Positions 35,531 through 49,362 of a DNA stretch of 64,000 bases are shown in pieces. The stretch is from contig NTMA01000031.1 in the NCBI GenBank assembly GCA_002917075.1, positions 62,001 through 126,000 on the forward strand, written 5' to 3'. A program made the translations under genes and the position numbers. Under the pieces are notes generated by a model. The model ran no database searches. It was given only the letters and a program-made list of their open reading frames with translations, and was not told where the DNA came from. Within the stretch, counting starts at the first letter, position 1. The number at the start of each line of letters is the position of its first letter. The DNA comes from Hawksworthiomyces lignivorus (Eukaryota > Ascomycota > Sordariomycetes > Ophiostomatales > Ophiostomataceae).

Positions 35531-38500
35531 TCAGTGTGCATCGGCCCCAAAATCTTGCGAAAAGATGCGCTGCCATACGTCAAACCACTTTTCATGCTGT
35601 GCCGTTGGTGTCTTTCCTGGTGCCTTGAACGATCGCGACAGCAGCTCCCGCAACCGGGATCGCAGCACTTTGATTACTAGCAGTGTCTTCCAATCTGGAA
35701 CCGAGAAACGAGCCCGGTTTCCGTCAAGGATCAAGACTCCGGAGTACATCTGATTGGTTAGCAGAGATAGATCAGGCAATGTTGAGAATGCAAAAATATA
35801 AAATAAAATAAAATAAAAATTAGCAGCATATATTGGGGAAACGTACATCACATCGCACATCACCACATAGGAGTGCGATGGGAAATGCTTCGACGGCAGT
35901 CGTCTCATGCGCATTATAGAGTGACTTCATTTGCATGATATTGTAGTAGGACAGCCACCGCAGCTCATTATGTCCACGATTGACGCTTGATGGGTGTAAA
36001 CGAATTGTCTGGTTATTGCCTATGTTGCGCAGGCCATTACCGCCACCAGCTGAATCACGGACTAGCAGCCTAGGGTAGAAGCTCCAAGCGATCACTGCCT
36101 GGGACACGACGTCCAAGTCGCTGTTGACGTTGACGCGCTGTGGTACCTCAAAAAAGGCTTGACGCCGGCGTCCTCCTCGGCCTCCCGAAGCATAGCGAAG
36201 ACGATTCAAGTTGCGGCGTTCCTCTTCAGTTAAGGGCAAAAACCCAGAATCTACTAGGGACACCAGCAGCTGGCCTTTCAACTCCTCGATATTTGAAAGC
36301 GTCGGGATGCTAAGGAAATTCTTCTTGCAAAATTGGAACTCTTGGCCACCAGCTGCACTAGCCGCCGACTGGCAGACACGCTTCCAGGCAAGGTAGGCGT
36401 TGTAGACTGTCAACAAATCGGAATCGCCTCGCCGGAATCCCAGACGAACGGTGTCGGCTTGGTTTCTCTGGTTGAAAGGCGCTGAGAAAGGCGATTTGGA
36501 CGAAATAATGGCTGCTACCGTAAGAGCCATGTCAAGGCACTTAAACACTGTACCTAGCAAGACCAACTTGCCTAAGAACACATCAAGAGGCAAGCGAGCC
36601 AGCTGTATACCGAGTGGAGTGAGCTCCTCGGCTGCCGTAAGCGCACGCACATCAACAAGTGCATCAACCGCTCGGCGAATATTCTTGGCTGAGGGCGCGT
36701 CCAGTGCTTGGCTGAGCGTTTCTTCAATAGCTCCAATTTTGCATATTTTCACGCGAATTGCCAGATCCTGTAGAGACAGCCTTAGCATTTCAGGCGTTTG
36801 CTGGTCGCTCATAATCTGATCGTGTCGGTACTTGGTGAAAAGGTGGAAGCAGAGACCCTCTTGAACACGACCAGCTCGCCCACGACGCTGTTTAGCGTTG
36901 GCCCGAGATATGAAAGTGTCAATCAGCCGCGACAGCTGTCGACGCTCATCGAAGCGCATCTCCCTATGTTTTCCCGTATCAATAACACAAGTGACATCCG
37001 GAATAGTTATGCCAGTCTCGGCAATATTTGTTGCGAGAACAATCTTCCGGATGCCAGGTGGTGGCACGACGAAAGCGGCCTCTTGGTCTTCGGTAGCAAT
37101 TGTGGAATGAAGCGGATATACTCTCCAATTTGTGCTATACTCTCTGTCTCCCAACAGCAGGTCATTTAAAGTGCGGATTTCTGCGATACCTGGCAAAAAT
37201 ACGAGAATTGCCTTGCTGTATTTGTTGTATGTTGGGCTGTTTGCGATGACCGAAATTAGCTGAACAATGAGATCAAAGGGGATTTGATACTCGTCCATCT
37301 GTGAAAGAGTATTCCGCGTACGATTCGAATATGTCTTAAGCGTCTTGAGGAGGTCAGGTTTGGATGATGTTTCTACTTCGTCTGCAGCCAGATCGTCGTC
37401 CAAATCGACAAACTTTTCCGTCCCCCGCTGATCCTGAGAATACCCTGTAAGCTCAACAGCATCTTCAAGAAATTGGACTTGGACTGGAAATGTACGGCCC
37501 GGAACATTGAGTACAGGTGCTCCGCCTAGGTATTTAGAAAACCGCTCAGAATCAACAGTGGCGGACATGAGCACGACCTTCAGATCCTTCCTCCGTACCA
37601 AGAGCTTCTTGAGAACAATCAACAAGAAGTCGCTCTCGATTGATCGCTCGTGCACCTCATCGAGGACAAGATGCGTAATCTCACGTAGGTCGGTAGAGGA
37701 CTCGAGCATCCGCATCACAATACCGGTGGTAGCATAGACCACCCTCGTCTCTTTGGAGGTACTTGCACCGAGTCGAACAGAGAAGCCGACAAGAGATCGT
37801 GGAGTGCCTAGGTCGTTTCGACCCTCGCCCAGTTCTTCGCTGACACGGCGCGCCAAAGAAATGGCCGAGATGCGGCGTGGTTCTGTGCAATAGATTTTGC
37901 ATGGCTTTCCTTGTGACAGCTGGTGTTCTAAAAGAAAAGATGGAACTTGCGTACTCTTGCCGCAGCCCGTTTCGCCGCAGATTATGACCACTTGCTCTCT
38001 ATCCACAGCGTCCAAGACCTCCTTTTTGAAGGCCCACATGGGCAACTGCATTCGAGACTGCAGCATAGCTTGAAACTTCGGGGTACTGCTCTTCTCCTGC
38101 CATATACGCTGGTAGTACTCTGGTCCACTTCCAGAACGGCCTCCTCGCTCTATACCAGAGTCGTCACCGGAGTCGGCTGCGTTCCGCCCAGCAGCCCGAC
38201 CGCGGAAAGCACCCTGAAGTACAACACCATCCTCCAGCTCTTGGTCTCGTCGCAATCGAACGAGGTCACGGAGTTCTTTGATGGCAAGCCGGTCTTGTGC
38301 GTCCGCTAGGTTTTTTTTGGCTTCCGCAAATTCTGACCAAAGATCCCGCCACGCGGCAGGGAGCCTCATTGCTACTTTTTCTTCCTTTGCCGATGCGCCA
38401 AATATGAAGAAAAGTGCTGCTGTAGCAATATATGCTTCGGACTGTTTAGGGTCTGGAGTAGCAACGCCGGACATCTTGAAGACAAATCGGCTGGGCTGCA

Positions 38501-40287
38501 TGGCCGTCTCTATTTCCTGGACAGGGGGCAGCTGAGGGATCTCTTGGGCTTTCGTCCAGGAAATGACAACCAAATGGCGATTTGCAAATGCGGCGTCAGA
38601 GACAGTTTGATAAGATATTTTCACTGAAGTGTCTCTGGTTTTGATAGTGTCAGTCTTCTGAAAATCTCAACATTTCACAACCTAGTAAACCCATGCCTAC
38701 CTGGATCGGCAAGCCTCCTCAAGGGCGCGCACAGGGCTTACGCCTGTCCACTTTCCAAAATCACGGATGATAAGTTTTGAGCCATCTGGGTTGTTGACTA
38801 CCGTGTTTGTCTTTCCGGTGGTGGGGTCGACCTCGCTCACCGGGAGACTTGCAAAAAGATCTGCCAGGCCGTCGTCGTCACTGTCGTTTTGCGCTAGAAT
38901 TTCCGCTGCTATCCGTTCGGCTTCTGCATTAACGTCATCATCTTGTGTATCGGCTTCATTATTGCCTGCACTCGCTGCTGTCGCCTGCTCTTTGGCTCTC
39001 GCCCGCGCTTCTTCGGTGGCTCTTTTGGATGCTTCAGAAAACTCCCTCTCTAGAATTATTTTCTTCGGCCGCCACTGCAATTCCGCAGCCTTTTTATCAA
39101 AGAGAATATCGTTCTCAATTCTATCGAGTTTTCCAAGTAACCTTGCAATTTCCAATCTCTCTGCTTCATTTTCAACCGGCGCCAAAGTTTGCACATTCTC
39201 AGGTTTTCTTTTTGTAGAATCTTGCTGAGGCCGTTGCAGGGCAAATAGGCGTGACTTAGTATCCAAGTACATTGGGCCGAGATCTTCAGGCTCGATATCG
39301 CCATCGTAGGTAATGATAGTCTGAGGAGAAGCTGACCGCGACGGCCGAGATGTGGCGCCGTTCTTGCCTTTGCGTTTTTGCTGGCTCTCCGGCTCTAATA
39401 ATTTCGGGGTGGTTGCCCCAGATGCAAGAGGCGTATCTGCTGGCGTGTCTCAGGGCAGACATTAGAAAATCAAACCGCAGGACTAAAATTTCATTATTAT
39501 ATCTAAAGCGAAGCTTACCATTTTGTTGTGCCTTTCCAGCTTGGCCCCCTCGCTTACTGTAATCTGGTAATTCGTCTAGAGAGCTTTCCCTAGCTAGCCA
39601 ATCCAGCGCTTCCTCTAACCCCCATATTGAATCCTTTATGCCGGAGCCGACTTGGGTAGAGATGTCCAAGACATATTTTAAAACGGACTGCACTTTTGTT
39701 TCCGAAAATCCAGCAGCATCAAGCGTCTGCTGCAGTGTCCATAGCTTGATTGTCAAATCCTCTTCGGGAAGCAGCTTGCTTCCCGACGAAGTCTCAGAAG
39801 CAACGCCAGACGCAGCAAAACGACTCTCAGACTGAATCAAGTCGAGGATATCATCCATCAGCTCCGCCGGAAGCCATTTTCTTGAGTTGACAGACTCTGC
39901 CTGCCCTCTTAGCAGTCGGCGGTCGGTTTCTAAGCGGGTGCTCTGCCGTTGCGCATCGCGGCGGACTTTCTGTGCGTATTTATCGACAAGGAGTTGCAAC
40001 TCAGACTCTTCTAATTGCCTTTCAAATTCCTCTGGACTTAGGGTCTTCTGTGCTGTACTGCTGCTGTTGCTGCCAGGTGCGGACTCGCTCGTTGCGGTTG
40101 TGGTACCTTGCGATGCTGCTCCCTTGGCAGCTAGTAGCCCGTCTTTTCCCTTTCCGGTAGGCTGGGCAGCCGCAGTTGTATCAACGCCCTCAGCAGGCTC
40201 CGCCCGCGGCTTGGAGGCGATGGACGTCGTTGCAAAGCCTCTGGCTGCATTGGCAGCGGGCTTCTTCTTCTTTTTGTTCCCCGCCAT
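35531..40287 (-). CDS. DExH-box RNA helicase, DHX29/YLR419W type
   Basis: Four exons are read on the minus strand: 40287-39519, 39439-38701, 38634-35847 and 35749-35531, with introns of 79, 66 and 97 nt. The product is 1504 residues. The N-terminus is basic (MAGNKKKKK). A UBA-like helical region lies at about 180-245, charged coiled segments follow to about 440, and an RWD-like domain covers about 510-610. The helicase core shows motif I GETGCGKST (723-731), motif II DEVH (828-831), motif III SAT (860-862) and motif VI QRRGRAGR (1085-1092). HA2/OB-type C-terminal domains follow, with ALLCGD and MYSGVLILDG joined over the last intron. Human DHX29 binds the 40S subunit and helps scanning through structured leaders; the yeast counterpart is little studied. 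DHX57 is the closest alternative. The gene is head to head with GCN1. Confidence 0.9.
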
Positions 40288-41119
40288 GTTGCAGCTTCTG
40301 GCAAGCTTCACAAAACGGAGCTTTGATTTGTTAAAGGAACGACAAAAAGGCAAGGAGTGCTAGAGATAATCAGGAAGTGGGATAATAAACGGCAGAAAAA
40401 AGACTGCAATAAACGAGAGCAAAGACGTGACAGAGACGACGGAATGGAGAAGGCAGTCTAGACGAAAAGGAAATATGCAAGAAAATAGTCTATGGTCTAT
40501 TGAAGATCGAAACAAACAAAGTGCAAACAAACTAATTCGAAGTAGATCATCAAATAGAAACTATAGGTTGGCATTCGAAAAAGCGGCAGAGGCAAAAAAA
40601 GAAAAGTACAGCCCTTCTACCAAAGATGATCCGCTAAACGACGGCCGCTACGACCATTACACTGCATGTTATCCCACTGAATTTTGCTGGCGACTGACTC
40701 AACCGGCGAGTTCCCCGCGCCTCGAATGGCATAAAATACTGACCGCCTTCCTTGTCAGGGAAGACACCCCACCCTCCTTTCCGTGTGTGCAAATTGAGCC
40801 CTAAGAGCAGTTGCGGTCACGGCTTCCTTGTTAGCTGGGTACTAGTTGGTGCCTTCTGTTCTTGGTTTATTATACAATTATTTATATAAGAGGAAAACGG
40901 CAGAAACGAGACACCGCCAGCGGCCGTCGACAAAGCCAAAAAGATATCCCCTCCCCAAAAAGGACCATCTCGACAAAGTCTGGAGAAACGAGAGGTTTGC
41001 TGCCACAAACTGGAGCAAACAAAGCCAATTCCGTTTCTCTAGCCATTCCTTTCGATTTGGAGCTGAAGCCAAGATACACTGGGAACCATGCCAGCGCAGC
41101 TATCATCACATACCGAAAA
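40288..41119. promoter_or_regulatory. Shared divergent promoter of the DHX29-like gene and GCN1
   Basis: The 832 nt between the two start codons serve both genes. No TATA box is evident. A CCAAT pentamer lies near 41026 on the + strand. The only ATG close upstream of GCN1 opens the short upstream frame listed separately. Confidence 0.55.
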
Positions 41120-41123
41120 ATGA
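41088..41123 (+). promoter_or_regulatory. Upstream ORF overlapping the GCN1 start codon
   Basis: ATG at 41088 has A at -3 and opens an 11-codon frame (MPAQLSSHTEK) whose TGA is at 41121-41123. The GCN1 start ATG is at 41120-41122, so stop and start share bases in AATGA. I see no other ATG in about 350 nt upstream, so if transcription begins there this would be the first AUG. Confidence 0.65.
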
Positions 41124-44100
41124 CGGACTCATCTTCGACGGTCGCCAACGGTGCTGGAGCCGTAGGAACCGACCCGCTCGCCACGAGAGTAGCTCTGGCG
41201 ACCTCTTCCACCGCTTCGCGAATTGCCCAGCTGAAAGGCATTGACGAAAAGATTTCTAGTGGCAGTGAGTTATTAGTGTTTGCTAGCTCTATTTTGTCTT
41301 GGACACCGTAGATGGTGTTTTTTCGACAGTTGACGGACTGCATGCTGATCGCGGCCATCTTTTGCATCTTCAGGCCTTGGCCCGCCTGCTATCGCAAAGA
41401 TTCTACCTATTCTTTTCTGGACCCATGCATCCTACGAAGATCGGCCCTCAAGGCGTGCTGTGCAGCGCTGCCTTATTTCGATTTGCGACAAGAAAGATGC
41501 TGCCCTTGTGAAACCGCTTGTAGCTGCCATCCGCGAAGAGGCGCTGAAGCTCAACACGTCCGTCGGAAGTACATTTGCTCTGGTGGAATGGTGCAGCTTG
41601 CTTATGCAGCAGCTTGCCGGCACCGAGCTGTGGGACAAATTCGCCAACGACATCATCGTGAGCCAGGCCAGCGCTGTGGAGAAGTGCACGCGACCATCGG
41701 CAAGGCAGACCCTGGCGCATTCCGCTCTGGTTGTGGCCCGACGTGGCTTCCGCAAGCTCGTTACCCTCGACAGCACCCGAGAGAAGACCATATCCGAATC
41801 TGTGAAACTTTTGGCGGCCAAGGGCTCTCAGCCAGCAGCGAGAAATTCGGTTTTCTTGGGCGTCATCGCTGGCGTATCTTCTCGAAATGCAAAGGCTAAG
41901 CCAATTTTCGAACAGGCGAAACCGCAATACTTTGAATTTTACACTAGAGAGATTACGGGCTCCAAGGTAACTCTGGTGAGCAACGTGGCAGATGGCTTAC
42001 ACGATTTTTTTTCGGATTTTGTGAGTGTCGAAGACCTCGAGACAGTGGTGGTGCCGGCTCTGAAAAAAGGCTTGCTCCGTGCGCCTGAAATTATTTTGGA
42101 CGATCTTATCACACCTTTGGTCCAGTCTCTGCCGAAATCCTACGACTTGTCTAAAATTCTAGACGAACACTTATCAAAACCACTTTTGTCGAATGTGAAG
42201 TCCAGCAAGGCAACCGTCCGCGGTGGCACCCTGACCGCATTCCGCGCGCTTGCTAGCCGGTGTGCTGATCTAGCTGCCGTAGCTCGTGTTATAGACGAGA
42301 CGCTTACACCACTGCAGACTGGTAAACTCACTACACCCGACCACCGCATTTTGCATTCGCAGATCTTGGAAGTTCTTCCAAAATCAGAAGGGACAGCAAG
42401 CAAAGTCGCCACAGGAATTGCTACTGCAGCGTCCAAAGAGGGCAACGAAGCTGCTTTGACAGCCGAGACGTCTGCTCTGACCCAAAGCACCAAAATTTTG
42501 CTTCGAAGTGTGACAGATGCTCCAAAGCAGGTGATTGATGCCTATGTGAAGGGCCTTGCCGACAAGAAGCCAACTTCCCGACGTATCTGGATCATTGCCG
42601 CAGGTGAAGTGCTTTACGAATTCCAGAAAACGGTCGATCCTTTACCAGACACTGTGACGAAATTTGCAGAGGCCACGCTGCCACCTCTCTTTGATGTATA
42701 TGGAGACGTTATTGCAAACCCAGCCGCCGCCTCTCAGAGCGGACTTGTCACAGGAGGGCTCGTCGTCTGCAGCATTGCACCATTCCTTCTTAAAGATGCA
42801 TCCAAGCCAGCACTCACCACTTTGTCAAAGAAGTTTTCTCTACAGAAGCAGTGCCTTGCACTTGACCCAAAACCATCCTTTCTCTTGAACCCAAGGATAT
42901 ACACAAAACTCTCCTCAGACGATGACATTCGATGGCTTTTCCGCGCGCTGAGCACTGCATTTGTCTTCCTTGATGAAGACGAGGAATCTGCTTCTAATGT
43001 GGCATGGGCAGAATCATACATATATACAATCACCTCTACAAATGGAGGCCCATTTTTACGAAAAGAGGCCGTGAATGCGCTGGCAGAGATCTATTATCAC
43101 CATCCTGGCCATGTGTCTGGAGCAGTCATCGCAGGTCTTTGGCATTGGCTGGAATCCCTTGATTCCGGTGACAAAGAGAGCGCTTCCGTTCTTTCGAAAT
43201 CAGAAAGAGATCAATTGCTACCCGTGCTTGGGGCCATCTGCCATAGGCCTAGAGATTTTGTCAAGGCGGTTGGCAAAGAGCCTGAAAACGCCCAGATCGA
43301 AGCACAAATGTGCTCTCTTGTTGTCTTAGCCCGCCCTGTCTTGATTCCCTCCAGTAGCTGGATTGAGCTTTGTCTCCGCGCCGAAGTTGATCCTGGTAGC
43401 CTCGCCCAACATCACGAAAAACTGCTTCTGCAAGAAATTGCTGAACGAACCCAGTTGACACAAACATCCACGGCGATCAAAACTGCAGCTTATGAAGCTG
43501 CTGCCGAACTTGTCTTTGTTGCACCGGAGAAAATGGCACCTCGCATTATTGAATTGATTCGTCACGATTTAGCTGTTGATGAGCTACAGTCTATTGGTCC
43601 TGTCGAAGCGGCTATTTTCCGAACCCCCGAGGGAACAACGTTTGTTGATGTCCTCGCTAAAAAGTCGAGCAGCCTTCCTAGCAAAAGCAGCAAGGATTAC
43701 GACGTGCTGAAGTGGGAGGAGGAGCTTCGCGCCCAGCTGGCACAGAAGAAAGGCCAACAAAAGAAGCTTACGCCTGACGAGACGGCAAAGGTCAACGCCC
43801 AGTTGAAGAAAGAAGCGGAAATACGCGAGAGAGTACGACTACTAGAAGCTCGTATGCTTCGTGGCATTGGCGTTATTCGTAGCCTTGCGACAGGTCCTCC
43901 TACCGACGCTACTCAATGGATGGGCCCTGCTGTCAAGGCTCTACTGGATGCAATTGAGGCTGGCGCCTGCTTAATCACTGGTGACGCAGCCCCCATGGCT
44001 TTCGTTACATGCTCTGAACGAATTTCCAGCCGGCTCGGTGCTCTGCGGCAATTTATTGGCGTTGCTATTCTGCGCGCTCACGGTGTTTCATCCATTCCCG

Positions 44101-47100
44101 ACAATCTTCAAGAAGAGCCGCTGCCAGACCTCATCACTCGCGTGCTATACCGTCTGCGGTTTGCAAGCGAGCAGCGACCATTTGACACAGTTTCACTGGT
44201 CTATCTCCTTCCCCTACTTCTCTTGGTCTTGACGCAAGGTGGATTTTCTTCCTCCGCTGAAGACCGTGATGCGCAACTAGTTCTGGCTGTGGAGGTCCTT
44301 GCTTTTCATACAGACACGTGCTCCGACGAAGCCGTTCCCCGGTCTGATCTGCTTTCAACTCTCATATCTTCGATGCAGAAGTTCAGTCAGCACTATAAGA
44401 TCATTAAAGATTGCTTTGCCGATATGGTCCGCTGTATCGCTCCTAACATTAGCAAAGAAGAAATCGAAATCCTTGCTCAAGGTGCTATTGTCCCACAAGG
44501 CACTGTACGGTCCACTGTCCTGCAGTCCATTAGTGCTGAGGTCGACATGAGCGATCTCTCGACCTCTGAAGAAATCTGGCTTGCTTGCCATGATGACATC
44601 GAGGAAAATGTGGAATTTGGACATGAAATCTGGGAAGAAAGCGATTTCAAAGTAACAAGCGATCTGCCGACCAAAATCTTACCTTATCTTGAGAGCAAAG
44701 ATGCGCAACTCCGACGCGCTGCTGCCCGCTCTCTTGCAGAATCCATTGTTTTGCTCAAGTCGGCTGTAGCATTCAAGAACGTTACAGAACATCTTCGAAC
44801 GTCTTACATCGAGCTTGCCAAGCCTCGCGTTACTCAACTGGATGAGTTTGGCATGCCAAAGAAGATGGATCTCTCTGATCCTTGGGAAGCACGCCACGGT
44901 ATTGCCGCAGCTTTCAAAGAGCTCGCTCCGAATTTGGAGAGTAGCCAAGTGGAACCTTTCTTGCACTTTTTGATTGAGCAGGGTCCATTGGGTGATCAGA
45001 ACAGTACCGTTAGACAAGAAATGCTTGATGCCGCCATCAAAGCCATTGAGGTGCACGGAAAGCCAATCGTTGCTAAGCTGATGCAGACGTTTGAGAAGGC
45101 GCTGGCTGCTCCAGACAAGAACTCGGACGCTGCAGACCGCGTCAACGAAGCCGTCATTATTATGTATGGTGCTCTTGCTCGGCACTTGAAACCAGGTGAT
45201 GCCAAGATTCCTGTCGTTATTGAAAGGCTGCTGGCGACGTTGAGCACGCCTTCGGAGACAGTTCAATATGCGATTTCCGAATGTCTTCCGCCGCTGGTTC
45301 AGACCTGCGGAGACAAGTCTTCCAAGTACTTTGATCAGATGCTGGAAACTTTATTAAGCTCCAAGAGCTATGCTGTCCAGCGGGGAGCAGCATACGGCTT
45401 AGCTGGCCTGGTTCTGGGCCGCGGCATTGGTGTTCTCAAAGACTACCGCATTCTGACCACTCTGAAAGGTGCTATGGAGAACAAGAAAGAAGCAAATCAA
45501 AGAGAGTCTGCCCTCTTGGCCTACGAGCTCCTCTCCACAATTCTTGGCAGATTATTTGAGCCATATGTCATTCAGATTGTCCCTCAACTCTTGTCTGGTT
45601 TTAGTGACGGCAATCCAAACGTTCGAGATGCTTCGCTTGCAGCCGCAAAAGCCTGTTTTGCTAAGCTAAGTTCTTTCGGTGTCAAGAAGATTCTACCCAC
45701 TCTCTTAGATGGTTTAGATGACTCCCAGTGGCGAAGCAAGAAAGGTGCATGCGATCTCCTCGGTGCCATGGCTTATCTTGACCCCCAACAGCTTGCTCAG
45801 AGTCTTCCCGACATCATCCCGCCCCTTACAGCGGTCCTGAACGACAGCCACAAGGAAGTTAGAGCAGCAGCGAACAAGAGTTTAAAGCGCTTTGGGGAAG
45901 TCATAAACAACCCGGAAGTGCGGAGTCTTGTCGACGTCCTTCTCAAGGCGCTCAGCGATCCCACCAAGTACACTGACGACGCACTCGATGCGCTCATCAA
46001 AGTGCAATTCGTACACTATCTCGATGCGCCGTCACTTGCTCTTATCAGCCGTATTTTGCAGCGCGGTCTCGGCGACCGTTCCAACACAAAGAGAAAGGCA
46101 TCCCAGGTTATTGGCAGTCTTGCTCACCTCACAGAGAAGAAAGATCTGGTGGCGCACCTTCCTGTTCTTGTGGCCGGCCTCAAGATCGCTGTTGTCGATC
46201 CTGTGCCTACGACTCGTGCCACGGCATCGCGCGCTCTTGGTTCGCTTGTAGAGAAGCTTGGAGAAGATGCACTACCAGACCTTATTCCAGGACTCATGCA
46301 AACTCTCAAGTCAGATACGGGTGCTGGCGACCGGTTGGGTTCGGCCCAAGCCCTCAGCGAGGTTCTTGCTGGCCTTGGCACATCTCGTCTGGAAGAAACT
46401 TTACCGACTATTTTACAGAATGTCGAATCGTCGAAATCCTCTGTCCGGGAAGGTTTCATGTCCCTGTTCATCTTTTTGCCCGTCTGCTTTGGAAACAGCT
46501 TCTCTGCGTACCTTGGCAAGATTATTCCCCCTATTCTTGCTGGTCTTGCTGATGATGTCGACTCTATTCGGGAAACAGCCCTACGTGCTGGTCGTTTGCT
46601 TGTCAAGAACTTTGCTACGCGCGCTGTTGATTTGCTTCTTCCCGAGCTTGAACGGGGTCTTGCTGATAACAGCTGGCGTATTCGTCTCAGTTCCGTGGAG
46701 CTTGTGGGTGATCTGTTGTTCAATCTTTCCGGCATCAGCTCTAAGCAAGAGATGGAAGAGGAAGAGCTGGAAGAGGAGGCGGTCCGTGAGGCCGGCGCCA
46801 CTCTTCGCGAAGTTCTCGGGGAAGAGAAGCGCGACAAGATCCTCTCGGCTCTGTATATCTGCCGCTGTGACACGGCTGGAGCTGTTCGTTCCGCTGCCAT
46901 CGGAGTGTGGAAAGCCCTTGTTTCTAGCCCAAGAACTCTCAAGGAACTCGTCCCGACACTTACGCAACTTATTATCCGCCGCCTGGGCAGTGCCAACATG
47001 GAGCACAAAGTTATTGCCAGCAACGCTTTGGGCGAGCTAATCCGAAAGGCCGGCGACAATATCCTATTGACTCTGCTGCCGACGCTTGCAGAGGGTCTAA

Positions 47101-49362
47101 AGACTTCGACCGACTCAGACGCCAAGCAAGGCATCTGTCTTGCACTGAAGGAGTTAATCTCGTCTGCTACTCCTGAAGCTCTGGAGGAGCATGAATCGAC
47201 ACTTATCTCGATTGTTCAGTCTGCACTCACCGACTCTGATGAAGATGTTCGCGAAACCGCAGCGGAGGCATTCGATTCACTGCAGCAAGTAATTGGCAAG
47301 CGTGCTGTGGACCAGGTTCTGCCCAACTTACTGCATCTGCTCCAGAATGAGGAAGAGGCCGCCAACGCGCTATCTGCGCTCCTGACGCTATTGACAGAGA
47401 CGACGCGTTCAAATATCATCCTGCCGAGTCTCATTCCTACACTTATTGCCCCTCCCATCTCGGCATTCAATGCAAAGGCCCTTGCCTCTCTGTCAAGAGT
47501 TGCAGGCGCTGCTATGAACCGTCGCCTGCCGAACATTATCAACTCGCTGATGGACAATATCATCCACTGCCGTGAGGATGAATTGCGTGAAGACTTGGAT
47601 GCTTCCTTTGACACTGTCATTCTGTCGATCGACGAGCACGACGGCCTCAACACTGTCATGAACGTGCTGCTACAGCTCCTCAGACACGAAGACCACCGTA
47701 AACGGGCCGCTACTGCCCGCCGCATGGCAGTGTTCTTTGCTCAAGCAGACGTTGACTACTCGCGGTACAATCAGGATCTCATTCGAGCTCTGTTGATCTC
47801 TTTCGATGACCGTGACAAGGATGTCGTCAAGTCTGCATGGAATGCATTGTCAGAGTTTACCAAGAAGCTAAAGAAGGAGGAGATGGAAGCGTTGGTGCCC
47901 TCGACCAGACAGACACTGTTGCAAGTGGGTGTTGCCGGTGCGAACCTGCCTGGGTTCGAGCTGCCAAAGGGTATCAACGCCATTCTGCCAATATTTTTGC
48001 AGGGTCTCATGAACGGAACTGCGGAGCAGCGCACGGTGGCGGCATTGGCCATCTCAGACATTGTAGACCGCACAAGCGAGGCGTCGTTGAAGCCGTTTGT
48101 GACCCAGATCACTGGTCCTCTAATTCGTGTCATAACGGAGAGGTCCACAGATGTGAAATGCGCCATTCTTCTCACGTTAAACAATCTTCTCGAGAAGATG
48201 CCTACAGCTCTGAAGCCTTTCTTGCCGCAGCTGCAACGCACATTTACCAAGTCATTGGCAGATACAACAAGCGAGCTACTCCGCTCTCGGGCGGCAAAGG
48301 CTCTGGGTACGCTAATCAAGTTTACGCCGCGCGTGGACCCGCTGATTGCAGAACTGGTTACAGGATCCAAGACAACAGATCCTGGCGTTAAGAATGCAAT
48401 GCTAAAAGCACTGTTCGAGGTCATCAGCAAAGCAGGTGCTAACATGGGAGAGTCGTCGCGTGCGGCTGTCTTGGGATTGATCGATATGGATACGGAAGTG
48501 CACGATGACGCCATGGCCATTACGAATGCTAAACTGCTTGGAGCGCTGATCAAGAACGTGCCTGAGGAAGCTGCTACTAGCTTACTCAAAAACAGAGTTC
48601 TGGCACCAAACCCGACGAACTCATCCGTGCTGGCCCTCAACGCCGTCCTCCTTGAGTCGCCAGACGTCCTCCTAGGCAGCTCCTTGGCTGAAGATCTTCC
48701 AGGCTTGCTCTGCCAGGGCATGGTAAACAAAACCGTATGTATTCTTGCCTTTGATACTTTCTATTTCCGTTCAATATTACTTGTTTTTATTAACTTCCAC
48801 TCAGTTGTTTATTGCCGACAATTTCATCCTCGCTACGGGCAAATATCTCCTCACTCCTCAGCCGAAGTCGTTTGAGGATACCAAAGAGATCTTCGAGACG
48901 CTCTCCAAGGTTATTCCACCGGGCGGACCAGCTGACTCTCGCCGCTTGGCTCTGGTGCTTGTACGCACTCTAGCCCGCGTTCATCCGGATATGGTGCGGC
49001 CACATCTCCCGCTCTTGGCACCACCTGTCTTTGCATCGGTGCGTGACTCGATCATTCCTGTCAAGCTCTCAGCCGAAGCAGCCTTCATGACCCTCTTTGA
49101 TGTCATCAGCGAGGAGGGCAAGGTGTTTGACAAGTACATCGCTGGCCCTGGCGCAGCCGACCTGCCAGCCAACACAAAGCGTGTCATGGGCGATTACTTC
49201 AAACGGGTGACAATGCGGTTAGCATCGCAGGCCCGTGAGAGGCGGGACGCTGAAGGAGGAGCAGGCGGTCTAGGCCTATTCGACGACGAAGCGGAAGATG
49301 AGCGGGAAATCTGGAGTGTGGGCAAGCTGGATGTAGGAGCAGATGTATTTGGAAAGGAATAA
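41120..49362 (+). CDS. gcn1: Gcn1, ribosome-associated activator of the eIF2alpha kinase Gcn2
   Basis: There are three exons, 41120-41264, 41374-48734 and 48805-49362, with introns of 109 and 70 nt. The product is 2687 residues, against 2672 in yeast Gcn1. The protein is almost entirely HEAT repeats. The N-terminal block SYEDRPSRRAVQRC is built across the first junction. A charged segment at about 800-840 (EEELRAQLAQKKGQQKK...) interrupts the repeats. The region most like the elongation factor 3 HEAT domain runs from about 1380 to 1700, and the part corresponding to the Gcn2 RWD-binding region lies near 2050-2430. Gcn1 with Gcn20 is known to sit on stalled or collided ribosomes and pass the uncharged-tRNA signal to Gcn2 in amino-acid starvation. 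The second exon is an unbroken 7.4-kb frame. Confidence 0.96.

Noticed and set aside
46124..48730. Several long antisense frames (336, 319 and 169 codons) opposite GCN1
   Set aside because: They are shadows of a strongly biased coding strand with Ser/Arg-rich content, and no homology pattern is recognisable.
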